Part shown: positions 1 through 7,637 of the stretch, piece by piece
Position numbering within the stretch: the stretch's first letter is position 1
Layout of the letters: each line of letters begins with the position of its first letter
Assembly (NCBI GenBank): GCA_964497475.1
Contig: CAZCDM010000028.1
Coordinates: forward strand, 1-19,139
Direction: 5' to 3'
DNA length: 19,139 bases
Origin: CAZCDM01 sp964497475
Lineage (GTDB): Bacteria; Planctomycetota; Phycisphaerae; SM23-33
The notes under the pieces: model-generated
The model's input: only the letters and a program-made list of their open reading frames with translations
Database searches by the model: none
What the model was told of the DNA's origin: nothing
Translations under genes and position numbers: made by a program

Positions 1-71
1 TCACGTATCGATGTGTCAATGTTTTAGGATAGGCTCTAAACCGAATAGCCGCTCTGTAATCAGGATCACCC

Positions 72-1031
72 ATGATCAAAGTCCTTGTCGTCGACGACTC
101 TGCCATCGTCCGCCAGGTTCTCTCGGCGGAGCTGTCCAAGGTGCGCGATATCGAAGTCGTCGGCACGGCGATGGACCCCTTCGTCGCGCGCGACAAAATC
201 CTCCAGCTCAAGCCCGACGTGCTGGCCCTCGACATCGAAATGCCCCGCATGGATGGGCTGACCTTCCTGGCCAAGCTCATGCGCCACCACCCCATGCCCG
301 TCATCATCGTATCGAGCCTCTCGCAGGATGCCTCGGCCACGGCCGTCCGCGCCCTGCAGCTCGGCGCCGTCGACGTCATCGCCAAGCCGGGCGAGACCAA
401 ACCCGCCGCGCCCGTGCACGTAGCCAACTCCGGCGCGATGATCGCCACGACGAACAAAATCCTCACCATCGGCGCATCGACCGGCGGGACCGAAGCGATC
501 AAAGAGGTCCTGCTTCACCTGCCCCCCACCACGCCGGGCACGCTCATCGTCCAACACATGCCCGAGCACTTCACCAAGAACTTTGCCGACCGCCTCAACC
601 AGATATGCCCCATGGAAGTCCGCGAAGCCAAAAGCGGCGATGCGGTCATTCCGGGCCTGGCCCTGCTGGCACCGGGGAACTTCCACATGGTGCTGCGCCG
701 CAGCGGCGCACGCTACCTCGTCGATCTCAAAAAGGGCCCCCGCGTTCACCACCAACGCCCCGCCGTCGACGTGACCTTCCACTCCGTGGCTCAGTATGCA
801 GGGGCCAATGCTGTCGGCGTGGTGCTCACGGGCATGGGCGCCGACGGGCTGCTGGCCATGCGACAGGCCGGCGCCCGCACCCTCGCCCAGGACGAGGCAA
901 CCTCCGTGGTCTACGGCATGCCGCGCGAGTGCATGAGAAACGGAGCGGCCGAGAAGGACGTGCCCATTCAGTTCATGGCCCAGCGGATCGTCGACCTGCT
1001 GAGCAAGAAGTCCAAAGCCACCACCGCATAA
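72..1031 (+). CDS. cheB: Chemotaxis response regulator protein-glutamate methylesterase CheB
   Basis: CheB removes methyl groups from (and deamidates) glutamyl side chains of chemoreceptors, resetting sensitivity in chemotaxis or a chemotaxis-like pathway in the cytoplasm. The 319-residue product has an N-terminal receiver domain (about 1-107) with acidic residues D8/D9, phosphoacceptor D54 in the LDIEMPRMDG motif and K105. The C-terminal methylesterase domain (about 128-315) has catalytic S136 in GASTGG, H162 in QHMP and D258 in GMGADG, so both halves look active. The linker is short (about 20 residues) and the protein is slightly shorter than typical CheB (around 350). The ATG at 72 follows a weak AGGA a few bases upstream. 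No cheA, cheR, cheW or receptor gene lies in the window; partners may be left of position 1 or elsewhere. Family assignment is firm; the pathway it serves is unknown. Confidence 0.95.
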   Translation: MIKVLVVDDSAIVRQVLSAELSKVRDIEVVGTAMDPFVARDKILQLKPDVLALDIEMPRMDGLTFLAKLMRHHPMPVIIVSSLSQDASATAVRALQLGAVDVIAKPGETKPAAPVHVANSGAMIATTNKILTIGASTGGTEAIKEVLLHLPPTTPGTLIVQHMPEHFTKNFADRLNQICPMEVREAKSGDAVIPGLALLAPGNFHMVLRRSGARYLVDLKKGPRVHHQRPAVDVTFHSVAQYAGANAVGVVLTGMGADGLLAMRQAGARTLAQDEATSVVYGMPRECMRNGAAEKDVPIQFMAQRIVDLLSKKSKATTA

Positions 1032-1116
1032 CGCAAGCCACGCCGAAACGGTCAAACCGCAACGGCCAAAGAGCAAGCAACGGTCACAGCCTCTTGCCGT
1101 TTCCTGTTCGCCCGCG

Positions 1117-1650
1117 TTACTTCTGCTCTTCCTGGGTGTCGCTCTTCTTATCGTCCTGGACTTCCTCGCCGGCGTTGCGGATCGCCCACCGGGCCATGGT
1201 CATCCGGGTATTGTCGGAGACCTTCACGACGACCTCGGTGTCGCGAGCTTCGACGATCGTCCCCACAATACCGCCGATGGTGATGATCTTGTCGCCCTTG
1301 CCCAGCTGCGAGAGCATCTCTTTGCGTTTCTTTTCCTGCTTCTTTCGGCTGCGGGACATGAAGAGGTACAGCAGGATAAACCCACCGATCATGACGAAGA
1401 GGAATATGTTGTCGCCAAAGGGGCTGGCCGGTTTTTTCTGACTGCCGGGCTGGGTGGCCGGCGCTTCGCCCTCGGCACCCTCGGCCGGGGCTGCGCCGTC
1501 AGTAGTCTCTGCCGGGGCGGCGGTATCGTTCTGGCCGGTGGGGGCCGGCTCGAAGCTGCCGCCGTCGGTGCCCTCCTGGGCAGCCAGCGGCGAAACAAAG
1601 GCGAACATCGTCGAAACAGCGAAGATCAGCATCAGGCGTCGAAGGGTCAT
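1117..1650 (-). CDS. yajC: Preprotein translocase accessory subunit YajC, with extended N-terminus
   Basis: YajC is the small inner-membrane partner of the SecDF complex that assists Sec-dependent export. The ATG at 1650 is chosen because GAGGA lies just upstream; an in-frame extension to 1761 has no such site and no family-like sequence. The product is 177 residues against about 110 in E. coli. The core lies at about 79-155: one membrane segment (81-98) ending in SRSRKKQEKKRKEM, then the conserved GDKIITIGGIVGTI stretch. Unusually, it begins with a signal-peptide-like segment (1-24) followed by an Ala/Pro/Glu-rich, low-complexity spacer (25-78). The C-terminus is very hydrophilic. It lies 154 bases downstream of tgt, the classical tgt-yajC order, but secD/secF do not follow; instead cheB converges on it. 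The core identification is strong; the role of the extension is unknown. Confidence 0.9.
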   Translation of the reverse strand: MTLRRLMLIFAVSTMFAFVSPLAAQEGTDGGSFEPAPTGQNDTAAPAETTDGAAPAEGAEGEAPATQPGSQKKPASPFGDNIFLFVMIGGFILLYLFMSRSRKKQEKKRKEMLSQLGKGDKIITIGGIVGTIVEARDTEVVVKVSDNTRMTMARWAIRNAGEEVQDDKKSDTQEEQK

Positions 1651-1709
1651 GGTTTCCTCGGGGGGGTTAAAGTGCGGTGTCGGTTGCTCGCCGGTATGGC
1701 GAGTCGGCC

Positions 1710-1738
1710 ATTGTGTCGCAAACACCCCTGAAAGACAA
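1710..1738 (-). promoter_or_regulatory. Putative promoter for yajC
   Basis: On the minus strand TTGTCT (1738-1733) and CACAAT (1715-1710) are separated by 17 bases, each matching four of six sigma-70 consensus positions. Transcription would begin about 55 bases before the yajC ATG. A six-base inverted repeat (CTCGCC/GGCGAG, 1687-1703) would lie in the leader. It is a weak sequence-only match; yajC may also be read through from tgt. Confidence 0.25.
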
Positions 1739-1804
1739 GTGTTTTGTATACGCCGGATCAAGGTCTGGGCGTTGTACTGCCTTGGCTTGCCCCGGCCTGG
1801 ACGC

Positions 1805-2953
1805 TTACGTTCCGGGCGTCTGGCTGTCGTCGCCGTACATCTGTTCCAGCCAGGCCTCGGCCCGGGCGGGCAGGTCGCCGTCGAAGATCGCCTGGCGGAT
1901 CGCCGCCATCATCTCGGCGAAGAAGTGCAGGTTGTGCAGGCTCACGAGGGTGGGCCCGAGCATTTCGTCGGCCTGGAAGTAATGACGCAGCGTGCCGCGG
2001 GAGAAGTGGCGGCAGGTGTAACAGGCGCAGGCTTCGTCGATGGGGCGGGGGTCGGTCTGGTGGCAGGCGTTGCGGAGCTTGAGGCGACCGGCCCAGGTGA
2101 AGGCCTGGCTGTTGCGTCCGTTGCGGGTGGGCATGACGCAGTCGAAGAGGTCCACCCCGCGCTGCACGGCCGCGAGGATGTCCCGCGGCTCGCCGACACC
2201 CATGAGGTAGCGAGGCCGATCGGCCGGGAGAAGTTCGTCAATGTCGTCGAGAACGTCGCACATGGGGGCGTGGCCCTCGCCGACGCTGAGGCCTCCGATG
2301 GCGTAGCCGGGCAGGTCCAGCTCGACCAGGCGCCGGGCCGAGTCGGCCCGGAGATCGCGGAACACGCCGCCCTGCTGAATGCCGAACAGCGCCTGGGGCT
2401 GGCCCTGTGCGGTCAGGCGGTCGTGGGCGTCCCAGGCGCGGCGACAGAGCTTGGCCCAGTCGGCCGAGCGACGAACCGCCTCGGCAACGACCTCACGCGG
2501 CGCATCGCCGGAAAGACACTCATCGAGCTGCATCATCACGTCGGCTCCCAGGGCGTGCTGGATGTCCACCGCCCGGGCGGGCGTGAGGTGCTCGGTCGCC
2601 CCGTCGATGTGCGACTGGAAGGTCACGCCCGAGTCATCGAGCTGGCGCCGGTGGGCCAAGCTGAAGACCTGAAAGCCGCCACTGTCGGTGAGGATCGGTC
2701 CGGGCCAGGCCATCATCTCGTGCAGGCCGCCAAGGGCGGCGACGACCTCCGGGCCGGGCCGGAGCATGAGGTGGTAGGTGTTGGCGAGGATCATCTCGGC
2801 CCCGGCCGATTCGAGCTGGTCCGGGGTCATGCCCTTGACCGTGCCGGCCGTGCCGACCGGCATGAACGCAGGCGTGGCGACCGAGCCGTGGGGGGTGTGG
2901 AACCGCCCGGCCCGGCTGCGGCCGGTGGTGTGTGAGATTGACATCGAGAACAT
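1805..2953 (-). CDS. tgt: Queuine/preQ1 tRNA-guanine transglycosylase
   Basis: Tgt exchanges guanine-34 in tRNAs with GUN anticodons for preQ1, a step in queuosine synthesis. The 382-residue length fits bacterial Tgt (about 375). Visible landmarks are D90 in the LTDSGGFQ motif (general acid/base), GIQQGG (191-196) and the nucleophile D271 in FDCVMPTRNGRN. The zinc site is formed by C309, C311, C314 and H340. The start at 2953 is preferred over an in-frame ATG at 2944 because AAGG lies at a suitable distance upstream of the former only. The gene starts 40 bases after the stop of the upstream hybrid histidine kinase, so the two are probably cotranscribed, and yajC follows. No queC/D/E/F gene is present here, so whether preQ1 is made or salvaged cannot be told from this window. 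Confidence 0.96.
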   Translation of the reverse strand: MFSMSISHTTGRSRAGRFHTPHGSVATPAFMPVGTAGTVKGMTPDQLESAGAEMILANTYHLMLRPGPEVVAALGGLHEMMAWPGPILTDSGGFQVFSLAHRRQLDDSGVTFQSHIDGATEHLTPARAVDIQHALGADVMMQLDECLSGDAPREVVAEAVRRSADWAKLCRRAWDAHDRLTAQGQPQALFGIQQGGVFRDLRADSARRLVELDLPGYAIGGLSVGEGHAPMCDVLDDIDELLPADRPRYLMGVGEPRDILAAVQRGVDLFDCVMPTRNGRNSQAFTWAGRLKLRNACHQTDPRPIDEACACYTCRHFSRGTLRHYFQADEMLGPTLVSLHNLHFFAEMMAAIRQAIFDGDLPARAEAWLEQMYGDDSQTPGT

Positions 2954-2993
2954 GGGCGATACCTTAGCGACTGCGAGCACCCAGCGAAAGAGC

Positions 2994-5678
2994 CTACTCG
3001 TCGAACAGCGGCGCGGGGATGACGAAGTCGCTGGCCAGCAGTGCGGCAACGGCCTGGGAGAGCTGATCCGGGGTGAAGGGCTTCTGCAGGAAGTGCGCCT
3101 GATCGGACTGGATTTTCTCCCGCAGCATGTCGCTCTCGGAAAAGCCCGAGACGTAGAGGACTTTGAGTTTCGGCCAGCGTTCCACCAACCGCTCGGCCAG
3201 GGCCGTGCCGTGCATCTCGGGCATGATGACATCGGTGACGACCATGCGGACGGATTCCTCGGCGGCTTCGATGATGGCCTCGGCTTCGAGCGGATTGCCG
3301 GTTTCCAGCACGCGATACCCATGGCCGGCCAGCACGCGGACGATGAGCTTTCGCACGCCGGGGGTATCTTCGACGACGAGGACGCTTTCGCTGTGGCGGT
3401 CGATCGGGCAGGCCGGGCCCACCTTGCTGACGAGCTTGACCGGCTGGTCGATGCGGGGCAAGTACATCCGCACGGTCGTGCCCTGGCCGATTCGGCTGTC
3501 GACCTTGACCGCGCCGCCGGACTGCTTGACGAAGCCATACACCATCGCCAACCCCAGCCCCGTGCCCTTGCTCTTATCCTTGGTCGAGAAGAACGGCTCG
3601 AACATCTGCTCGATGGTTCCCTGGTCCATGCCCACGCCCTGGTCGTGCACGGCGATCATCACGCAGGGGCCTGGCAGCTGGCCCGCGATACCCATCGCGC
3701 CGCCTGGGCAGGTGGGAATGTTGGCCGTCTGGATCGCCACCGTGCCGCCCTCGGCCATCGCGTCCCGCGCGTTGAGCACGAGGTTGAACACGGCCTGTTC
3801 GAGCTTGCCCGGGTCGACCCGCACATTGCCCACATCCAGCGCCAGGTCGAACGTGACCGGGACGCTCGAGCCGAGGACCTCCAGCGAGGAGTGCATCTGC
3901 TGGAGTACGCGATTGGGGTTGATCACGTCGGGCTGGAGGATCTGCTTTCGGCTGAAGCTCAGCAGCTCGCTGGTGAGCGAGCCGGCCTTTTGGGTCGCCC
4001 GGTGAATCTCCTGGGTAAAGTCGGCCTCGTCACTGTCGGGCGGGAGGGTGCTGGCAAGCAACTCGCAATACCCGCGGATGACCGTCAGCTGGTTGTTGAA
4101 GTCGTGGGCCACGCCGCCGGCGAGCCGGCCGATGGCTTCCATGCGGGAGGCGTTGCGAATCTGCTCGTCGAGCTCGGACTGGTGGGTGACATCCTGAAAC
4201 TGCACCAGGAAGCCCTCGATCTGCCCCGAGCCGTCGGTCATCGGCGTCAGGCCGATTTCGAGAATCAATTCTCGCCCTTGGCTGGCCGGCCGGTTCAGCC
4301 GAAGCCGGGCCTGGTTGCCCCGCATAACGGCTTCGGCGAGCTGGGTCATTTCGTTGCTTTCCAGATCGCCCAGAACCCCCACCAAGGGCTGGTTGAGATA
4401 GAGGGCCTCGTCAAGTTCCAGCAGGTTCACAAAGGCAGGGTTTGCATAGACGATCCGTCCGAGAGTGTCGATGAGGGTCGTGGCCTGGGCGCTTTTTTCG
4501 ATGGCGCTGCTCAACCGGCGGCGCTCGGTCTCGCCATGAAGGATCGAATAGAGATGCCCCAACGAGTCGGCCAGAAGCACCATCAACTGCTCCTGCATTC
4601 CGGAGATGCCCTCGCCGGTCAGGAGGTTGTCCATCGCCAGATACCCCAGTGTCTGCTTGCCGTCGCAGATGCGTGCGATGGCATGGTCGCCCCGACCGAC
4701 CTCCCGGCCGAAGAAGTCAAACAGCCTCACATCGCGCCGTACGCGCACCGCCATCGACTCCAAATCCGAATCCGATACGCCATCCCATTGTTTCATGAGA
4801 CTGATCCGGCAGGATCGCTCATCACGCAACTGGCCTTGCTCGTCAATCCCGAACGTCCCCCGGCAGCTCCGCCCCTCGGGCCCATCCCACAGCCAGATGC
4901 TGCAGCGCACCCCACCGAGCAGGCTCGCGCCTTGCAGCACCGCCCGGCGGAACAGTTCGTCCGCATCGTCAATGGACATCAGGTCGATCAGCAACCGATG
5001 CAGGTGGGTGAGCTTCTCGCGAAAGGTCTGCTCGGCCGCCTGAGACTGCCGTATCATCTCGACCGCTTCCTTGCGTTGCGTAAAGTCCTGGAAGCTCTCG
5101 ATGAGAACCTTCTGGCCCTGGACGTCAATGGTGTTGACGCTTTTGAGAATCGGCAGCAGGCTCCCGTCGCGCCTGCGGATCGTGGCCTCGATATTGCTCG
5201 CGTGCTCCTCACGGCAGCAGGGTTCCTGGCCGGTTTCCCGGGCCGGGCAGATGACGCTGCAATGCTCGCCGATAAGTTCCTCGCGGCAATAGCCCAGCAG
5301 CCGACAGAGTTCCTGGTTGACTTCAATGATCGTCCTGTCATCGCACCGAAGCAGAAACGCACCGCCCGGCAGCGAGGAAAAAATATCCATAAGCTGCTGG
5401 CGATGCTCTTCAACAGCTCGGAATGCCCTGCGTCGGCGGAGATGAATACCAATCCAGGCTACCACCGAAAGCACGCCCCCCACGCCCAAGACCCACCAGA
5501 CAAACCAGTGCGAGAGAAGTTGCTCCCCCAAAACAACCGAAACATTATCCGCAACCGGGGCTGCATCTGGGCAAGGCACCTCGCCAGCCCGAGCCAGACC
5601 GGCCCAGAATACCGCAGAAGTGGCAACGGCTATCTTGCGACAGACGCTAACCGCAGGAATATGACACTTTTCATGCAA
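2994..5678 (-). CDS. Membrane-anchored PAS hybrid sensor histidine kinase with C-terminal receiver
   Basis: This is a signal-sensing kinase that should autophosphorylate and pass phosphate to its own receiver. In the 894-residue product I see an N-terminal signal/membrane region (about 14-31), a transmembrane helix (59-79) and a first PAS domain (about 92-203) containing a cysteine cluster C140, C144, C154, C155. A GAF-like region follows (about 225-382), then a second PAS (about 387-500) and a HisKA dimerisation helix with H525 in GGVAHDFNN. The ATPase domain has its N box around NLVLNARDA, DQGVGM, FEPFFSTK and GTGLGLAMVYG. The receiver (765-885) has E770/D771, phosphoacceptor D816 and K867. 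The only in-frame start I find is TTG at 5678, without a clear ribosome binding site; an ATG at 5674 is out of frame. The input signal and any downstream partner are unknown. The gene is followed after 40 bases by tgt. Confidence 0.92.
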   Translation of the reverse strand: MHEKCHIPAVSVCRKIAVATSAVFWAGLARAGEVPCPDAAPVADNVSVVLGEQLLSHWFVWWVLGVGGVLSVVAWIGIHLRRRRAFRAVEEHRQQLMDIFSSLPGGAFLLRCDDRTIIEVNQELCRLLGYCREELIGEHCSVICPARETGQEPCCREEHASNIEATIRRRDGSLLPILKSVNTIDVQGQKVLIESFQDFTQRKEAVEMIRQSQAAEQTFREKLTHLHRLLIDLMSIDDADELFRRAVLQGASLLGGVRCSIWLWDGPEGRSCRGTFGIDEQGQLRDERSCRISLMKQWDGVSDSDLESMAVRVRRDVRLFDFFGREVGRGDHAIARICDGKQTLGYLAMDNLLTGEGISGMQEQLMVLLADSLGHLYSILHGETERRRLSSAIEKSAQATTLIDTLGRIVYANPAFVNLLELDEALYLNQPLVGVLGDLESNEMTQLAEAVMRGNQARLRLNRPASQGRELILEIGLTPMTDGSGQIEGFLVQFQDVTHQSELDEQIRNASRMEAIGRLAGGVAHDFNNQLTVIRGYCELLASTLPPDSDEADFTQEIHRATQKAGSLTSELLSFSRKQILQPDVINPNRVLQQMHSSLEVLGSSVPVTFDLALDVGNVRVDPGKLEQAVFNLVLNARDAMAEGGTVAIQTANIPTCPGGAMGIAGQLPGPCVMIAVHDQGVGMDQGTIEQMFEPFFSTKDKSKGTGLGLAMVYGFVKQSGGAVKVDSRIGQGTTVRMYLPRIDQPVKLVSKVGPACPIDRHSESVLVVEDTPGVRKLIVRVLAGHGYRVLETGNPLEAEAIIEAAEESVRMVVTDVIMPEMHGTALAERLVERWPKLKVLYVSGFSESDMLREKIQSDQAHFLQKPFTPDQLSQAVAALLASDFVIPAPLFDE

Positions 5679-5735
5679 GATCGGCCCAAAACGTTCGTGT
5701 CAGAGAAGAAGACAAATGCTGGCTAACAGACTATT

Positions 5736-6554
5736 CTAATTATGCCGCAAGGCCCGATAAATTGCAAGGCATTGTTCCAGAATCTGCGACATTTTTCCCA
5801 CCGGCTGCTGGCAGGCGGCGTCGGAGAGGGCGTGATCCGGGTCGGGATGCGTCTCGATGAACAGCGCGTCGGCACCGGCGGCCAGGGCTGCCCGGGCCAG
5901 AACCGGCGCGTACTGCCTCTCGCCCCCCGAGGCCGAGCCCAGCCCGCCCGGCTCCTGAACCGAATGGGTCGCATCGTAGACCACCGGCGCCCAGGCGCGC
6001 ATCTGCGGGATCCCCCGCATGTCGCTGATCAGCCGATTGTAGCCAAACGTCGTGCCCCGTTCGGTCAGCAGGATATTCTCATTGCCCGTCGAGCGGATTT
6101 TCTCCACGACGTTCTCCATGTCCCACGGGGCCATGAACTGACCCTTCTTGACGTTGATGCACCGCCCGGTCTGCCCGGCCGCGACGAGCAGGTCCGTCTG
6201 CCGGCAGAGAAAGGCGGGCACCTGCAGGCAGTCGACGACCTCGCCGGCCCGGCTGCACTGCTCCGGCAGGTGGATGTCCGTGACGACCGGCACGGAGAAC
6301 TCCTCGCGGATCGCCGCCAGCCACTCCAAGCCCTGCTCCAGCCCGGGCCCGCGATAGCTCGCCGCGCTGGAGCGGTTGGCCTTGTCGAAACTGGCCTTGA
6401 AGACGTAGCCTATCTCCAGACGAGCCGTCACCTCGCAAAGCGACTCGGCGACGGTGCGACACAGGTCCAGACTCTCAGCCATGCACGGGCCGGCCAGGAC
6501 GGCCAGCTTCCCCGTGCCGATTTCAACCGAACCGATGTGGGCGGATGGGGTCAT
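5736..6554 (-). CDS. kdsA: 3-deoxy-8-phosphooctulonate (Kdo-8-P) synthase, metal-dependent type
   Basis: KdsA condenses phosphoenolpyruvate with arabinose 5-phosphate to give Kdo-8-phosphate, the precursor of the Kdo sugar in lipopolysaccharide. The 272-residue protein shows LAGPCMAES (20-28), KASFDKANRSS (53-63), VTDIH (91-95) and RGTTFGYN (166-173). C24, H197, E234 and D245 sit where the metal-binding Cys-His-Glu-Asp set of Aquifex-type enzymes lies; the metal-independent E. coli type has Asn in place of that cysteine. I therefore infer a divalent-metal-dependent enzyme. The ATG at 6554 has a strong AAGGAGA upstream. It begins 22 bases after the lipid-kinase stop, suggesting cotranscription and a shared envelope role. 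Its presence indicates an outer membrane with Kdo-containing glycolipid. Confidence 0.95.
   Translation of the reverse strand: MTPSAHIGSVEIGTGKLAVLAGPCMAESLDLCRTVAESLCEVTARLEIGYVFKASFDKANRSSAASYRGPGLEQGLEWLAAIREEFSVPVVTDIHLPEQCSRAGEVVDCLQVPAFLCRQTDLLVAAGQTGRCINVKKGQFMAPWDMENVVEKIRSTGNENILLTERGTTFGYNRLISDMRGIPQMRAWAPVVYDATHSVQEPGGLGSASGGERQYAPVLARAALAAGADALFIETHPDPDHALSDAACQQPVGKMSQILEQCLAIYRALRHN
5739..5767 (-). promoter_or_regulatory. Putative promoter for the hybrid kinase-tgt unit
   Basis: On the minus strand TTGCAA (5767-5762) and CATAAT (5744-5739) are spaced by 17 bases; CATAAT matches five of six consensus positions and TTGCAA four. It overlaps the 3' end of kdsA and would give a leader of about 55 bases before the kinase TTG start. 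This suggests the kinase can be expressed independently of kdsA. No experiment supports it. Confidence 0.4.
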
Positions 6555-6576
6555 ACGGGTTCTCCTTGATCGGCCA

Positions 6577-7470
6577 TCAATCCTTGGCCGGGGCCAGCAG
6601 GTAATGTTTGTAATCGGCCAGGCGAACCTCCAGCGGGCTCACCGGCCCGACGTCGCCGTCGATCTCACAGTTGGCCTCGGGCTGGGTTACGATGCGGAAA
6701 CGTTTGCCCTGGCGATAGATGATCGGGTTGCGTCCGTGCTGGCGCTTCAGCAGCGTCCGAGCGCTGTGCAGCACGAGCGAGACCTGATGCGTGCACGGGA
6801 AGATGACCAGGTCCAGCAGGCCGTCGTCGCTGTGGGCGTCGAGGCAGATCCGCAGCCCGCAGGAATAGCGGCTGATGTTGCCCACGAAGGCCAACCCCTG
6901 CCCGCGGAAAATTTCCTCGCCGTCGGCTTCGATGCGCATCGGTGGATAGCGGTGCTCCCAGAACGTCCGCCAGATCGGCCAGAAGTACGCCATGTGCGAG
7001 ATGTGCCCCGTCCGCTGGGAGGCCACCCGCCGGACGACCTCGGCGTCGAAACCCACGCCCAGAATCGAGTGAAACGTCTGGCCGTTGACCTCGCCGACGT
7101 CGCAGCGAAGCACCCGCCCGCCCAGCAGCACGTCGGTGAGTTTCTCCGGGCTGCTCGGCAGGCGGAGGTCCTTGGCCAGGAGGTTTTCCGTACCGGCCGG
7201 CACGATCAGCAGCGGCACCTTGGCCCCGGCCAGGCCATCGGCGACCTCGTTGACCGTCCCGTCGCCGCCGAAGACGATCACCTTCGAGGCCGAGCTGGCG
7301 ATCCGGCTGGCGTAGCGCTGGCCCTCCCGCGGGCCGGTCGTTACGTGCTCGATCGGCACGATGCCCCGCTCGGCCAGGCTCCGCCGGAACGTCGCCAACT
7401 GGTGCTTGCGCCCCCCGTAGCCGCTGAGGGGGTTGATGATCAAATGGATGGGTTGGTTCTCTGAAGGCAT
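6577..7470 (-). CDS. Diacylglycerol kinase / YegS-like lipid kinase family protein
   Basis: Members of this family phosphorylate lipid or sphingoid alcohols with ATP at the inner membrane face. The 297-residue product has the N-terminal INPLSGYGGRK loop (12-22), the nucleotide-binding signature GGDGTVNEV (68-76) and PAGTENLLAKDL (91-102), followed by a beta-rich C-terminal domain ending in the CEIDGD turn typical of the family. The ATG at 7470 is preceded by GGAG; longer in-frame extensions run into the divergent promoter region and are not family-like. It heads a two-gene unit with kdsA 22 bases downstream. The substrate (diacylglycerol, phosphatidylglycerol or another lipid) cannot be read from sequence. 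Confidence 0.88.
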   Translation of the reverse strand: MPSENQPIHLIINPLSGYGGRKHQLATFRRSLAERGIVPIEHVTTGPREGQRYASRIASSASKVIVFGGDGTVNEVADGLAGAKVPLLIVPAGTENLLAKDLRLPSSPEKLTDVLLGGRVLRCDVGEVNGQTFHSILGVGFDAEVVRRVASQRTGHISHMAYFWPIWRTFWEHRYPPMRIEADGEEIFRGQGLAFVGNISRYSCGLRICLDAHSDDGLLDLVIFPCTHQVSLVLHSARTLLKRQHGRNPIIYRQGKRFRIVTQPEANCEIDGDVGPVSPLEVRLADYKHYLLAPAKD

Positions 7471-7502
7471 GGGGCTCCGATCGTCAGGCCGTGCAAATCG
7501 GA

Positions 7503-7530
7503 TTGCAGCCGGCGCATGGTTGGTTATAAT
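7503..7530 (+). promoter_or_regulatory. Putative promoter of the TPR-alphaCTD gene
   Basis: A perfect TATAAT (7525-7530) lies 16 bases after TTGCAG (7503-7508), a weak -35 with three of six matches. Transcription would start near 7537, giving a leader of about 100 bases before the ATG at 7638. The -10 box is shared with a candidate promoter on the other strand. The AT-rich box stands out in GC-rich surroundings. Confidence 0.5.
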
Positions 7531-7553
7531 ACTCAATTCGCCGCCGGAGACAA
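7526..7553 (-). promoter_or_regulatory. Putative divergent promoter of the lipid kinase-kdsA unit
   Basis: On the minus strand TTGTCT (7553-7548) and TATTAT (7531-7526) are spaced by 16 bases; TATTAT matches five of six. The -10 overlaps the plus-strand TATAAT almost completely, so the two polymerases could not occupy it together. The leader to the ATG at 7470 would be about 50 bases. Confidence 0.4.
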
Positions 7554-7637
7554 TCAAGGGTTTTCGGCAGCGAGCCTGACCAACCCGACCGTTCCACACA
7601 ACACGGATTCCACCGACCGCACAGGAGAGCATCCGAT

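Noticed and set aside
1..71. Promoter upstream of cheB
   Set aside because: TAGGAT (25-30) and TGTAAT (55-60) resemble -10 boxes but neither has an acceptable -35 at the right distance inside the window.
1032..1116. Bidirectional terminator between cheB and yajC
   Set aside because: Only a 5-bp stem with a 13-base loop (AACGG/CCGTT) is visible, with no T tract; too weak to call.
2778..5726. A 982-codon open frame on plus, opposite the hybrid kinase
   Set aside because: It mirrors the codon structure of the clear kinase on minus, shows no domain motif and is a by-product of high GC at third positions.
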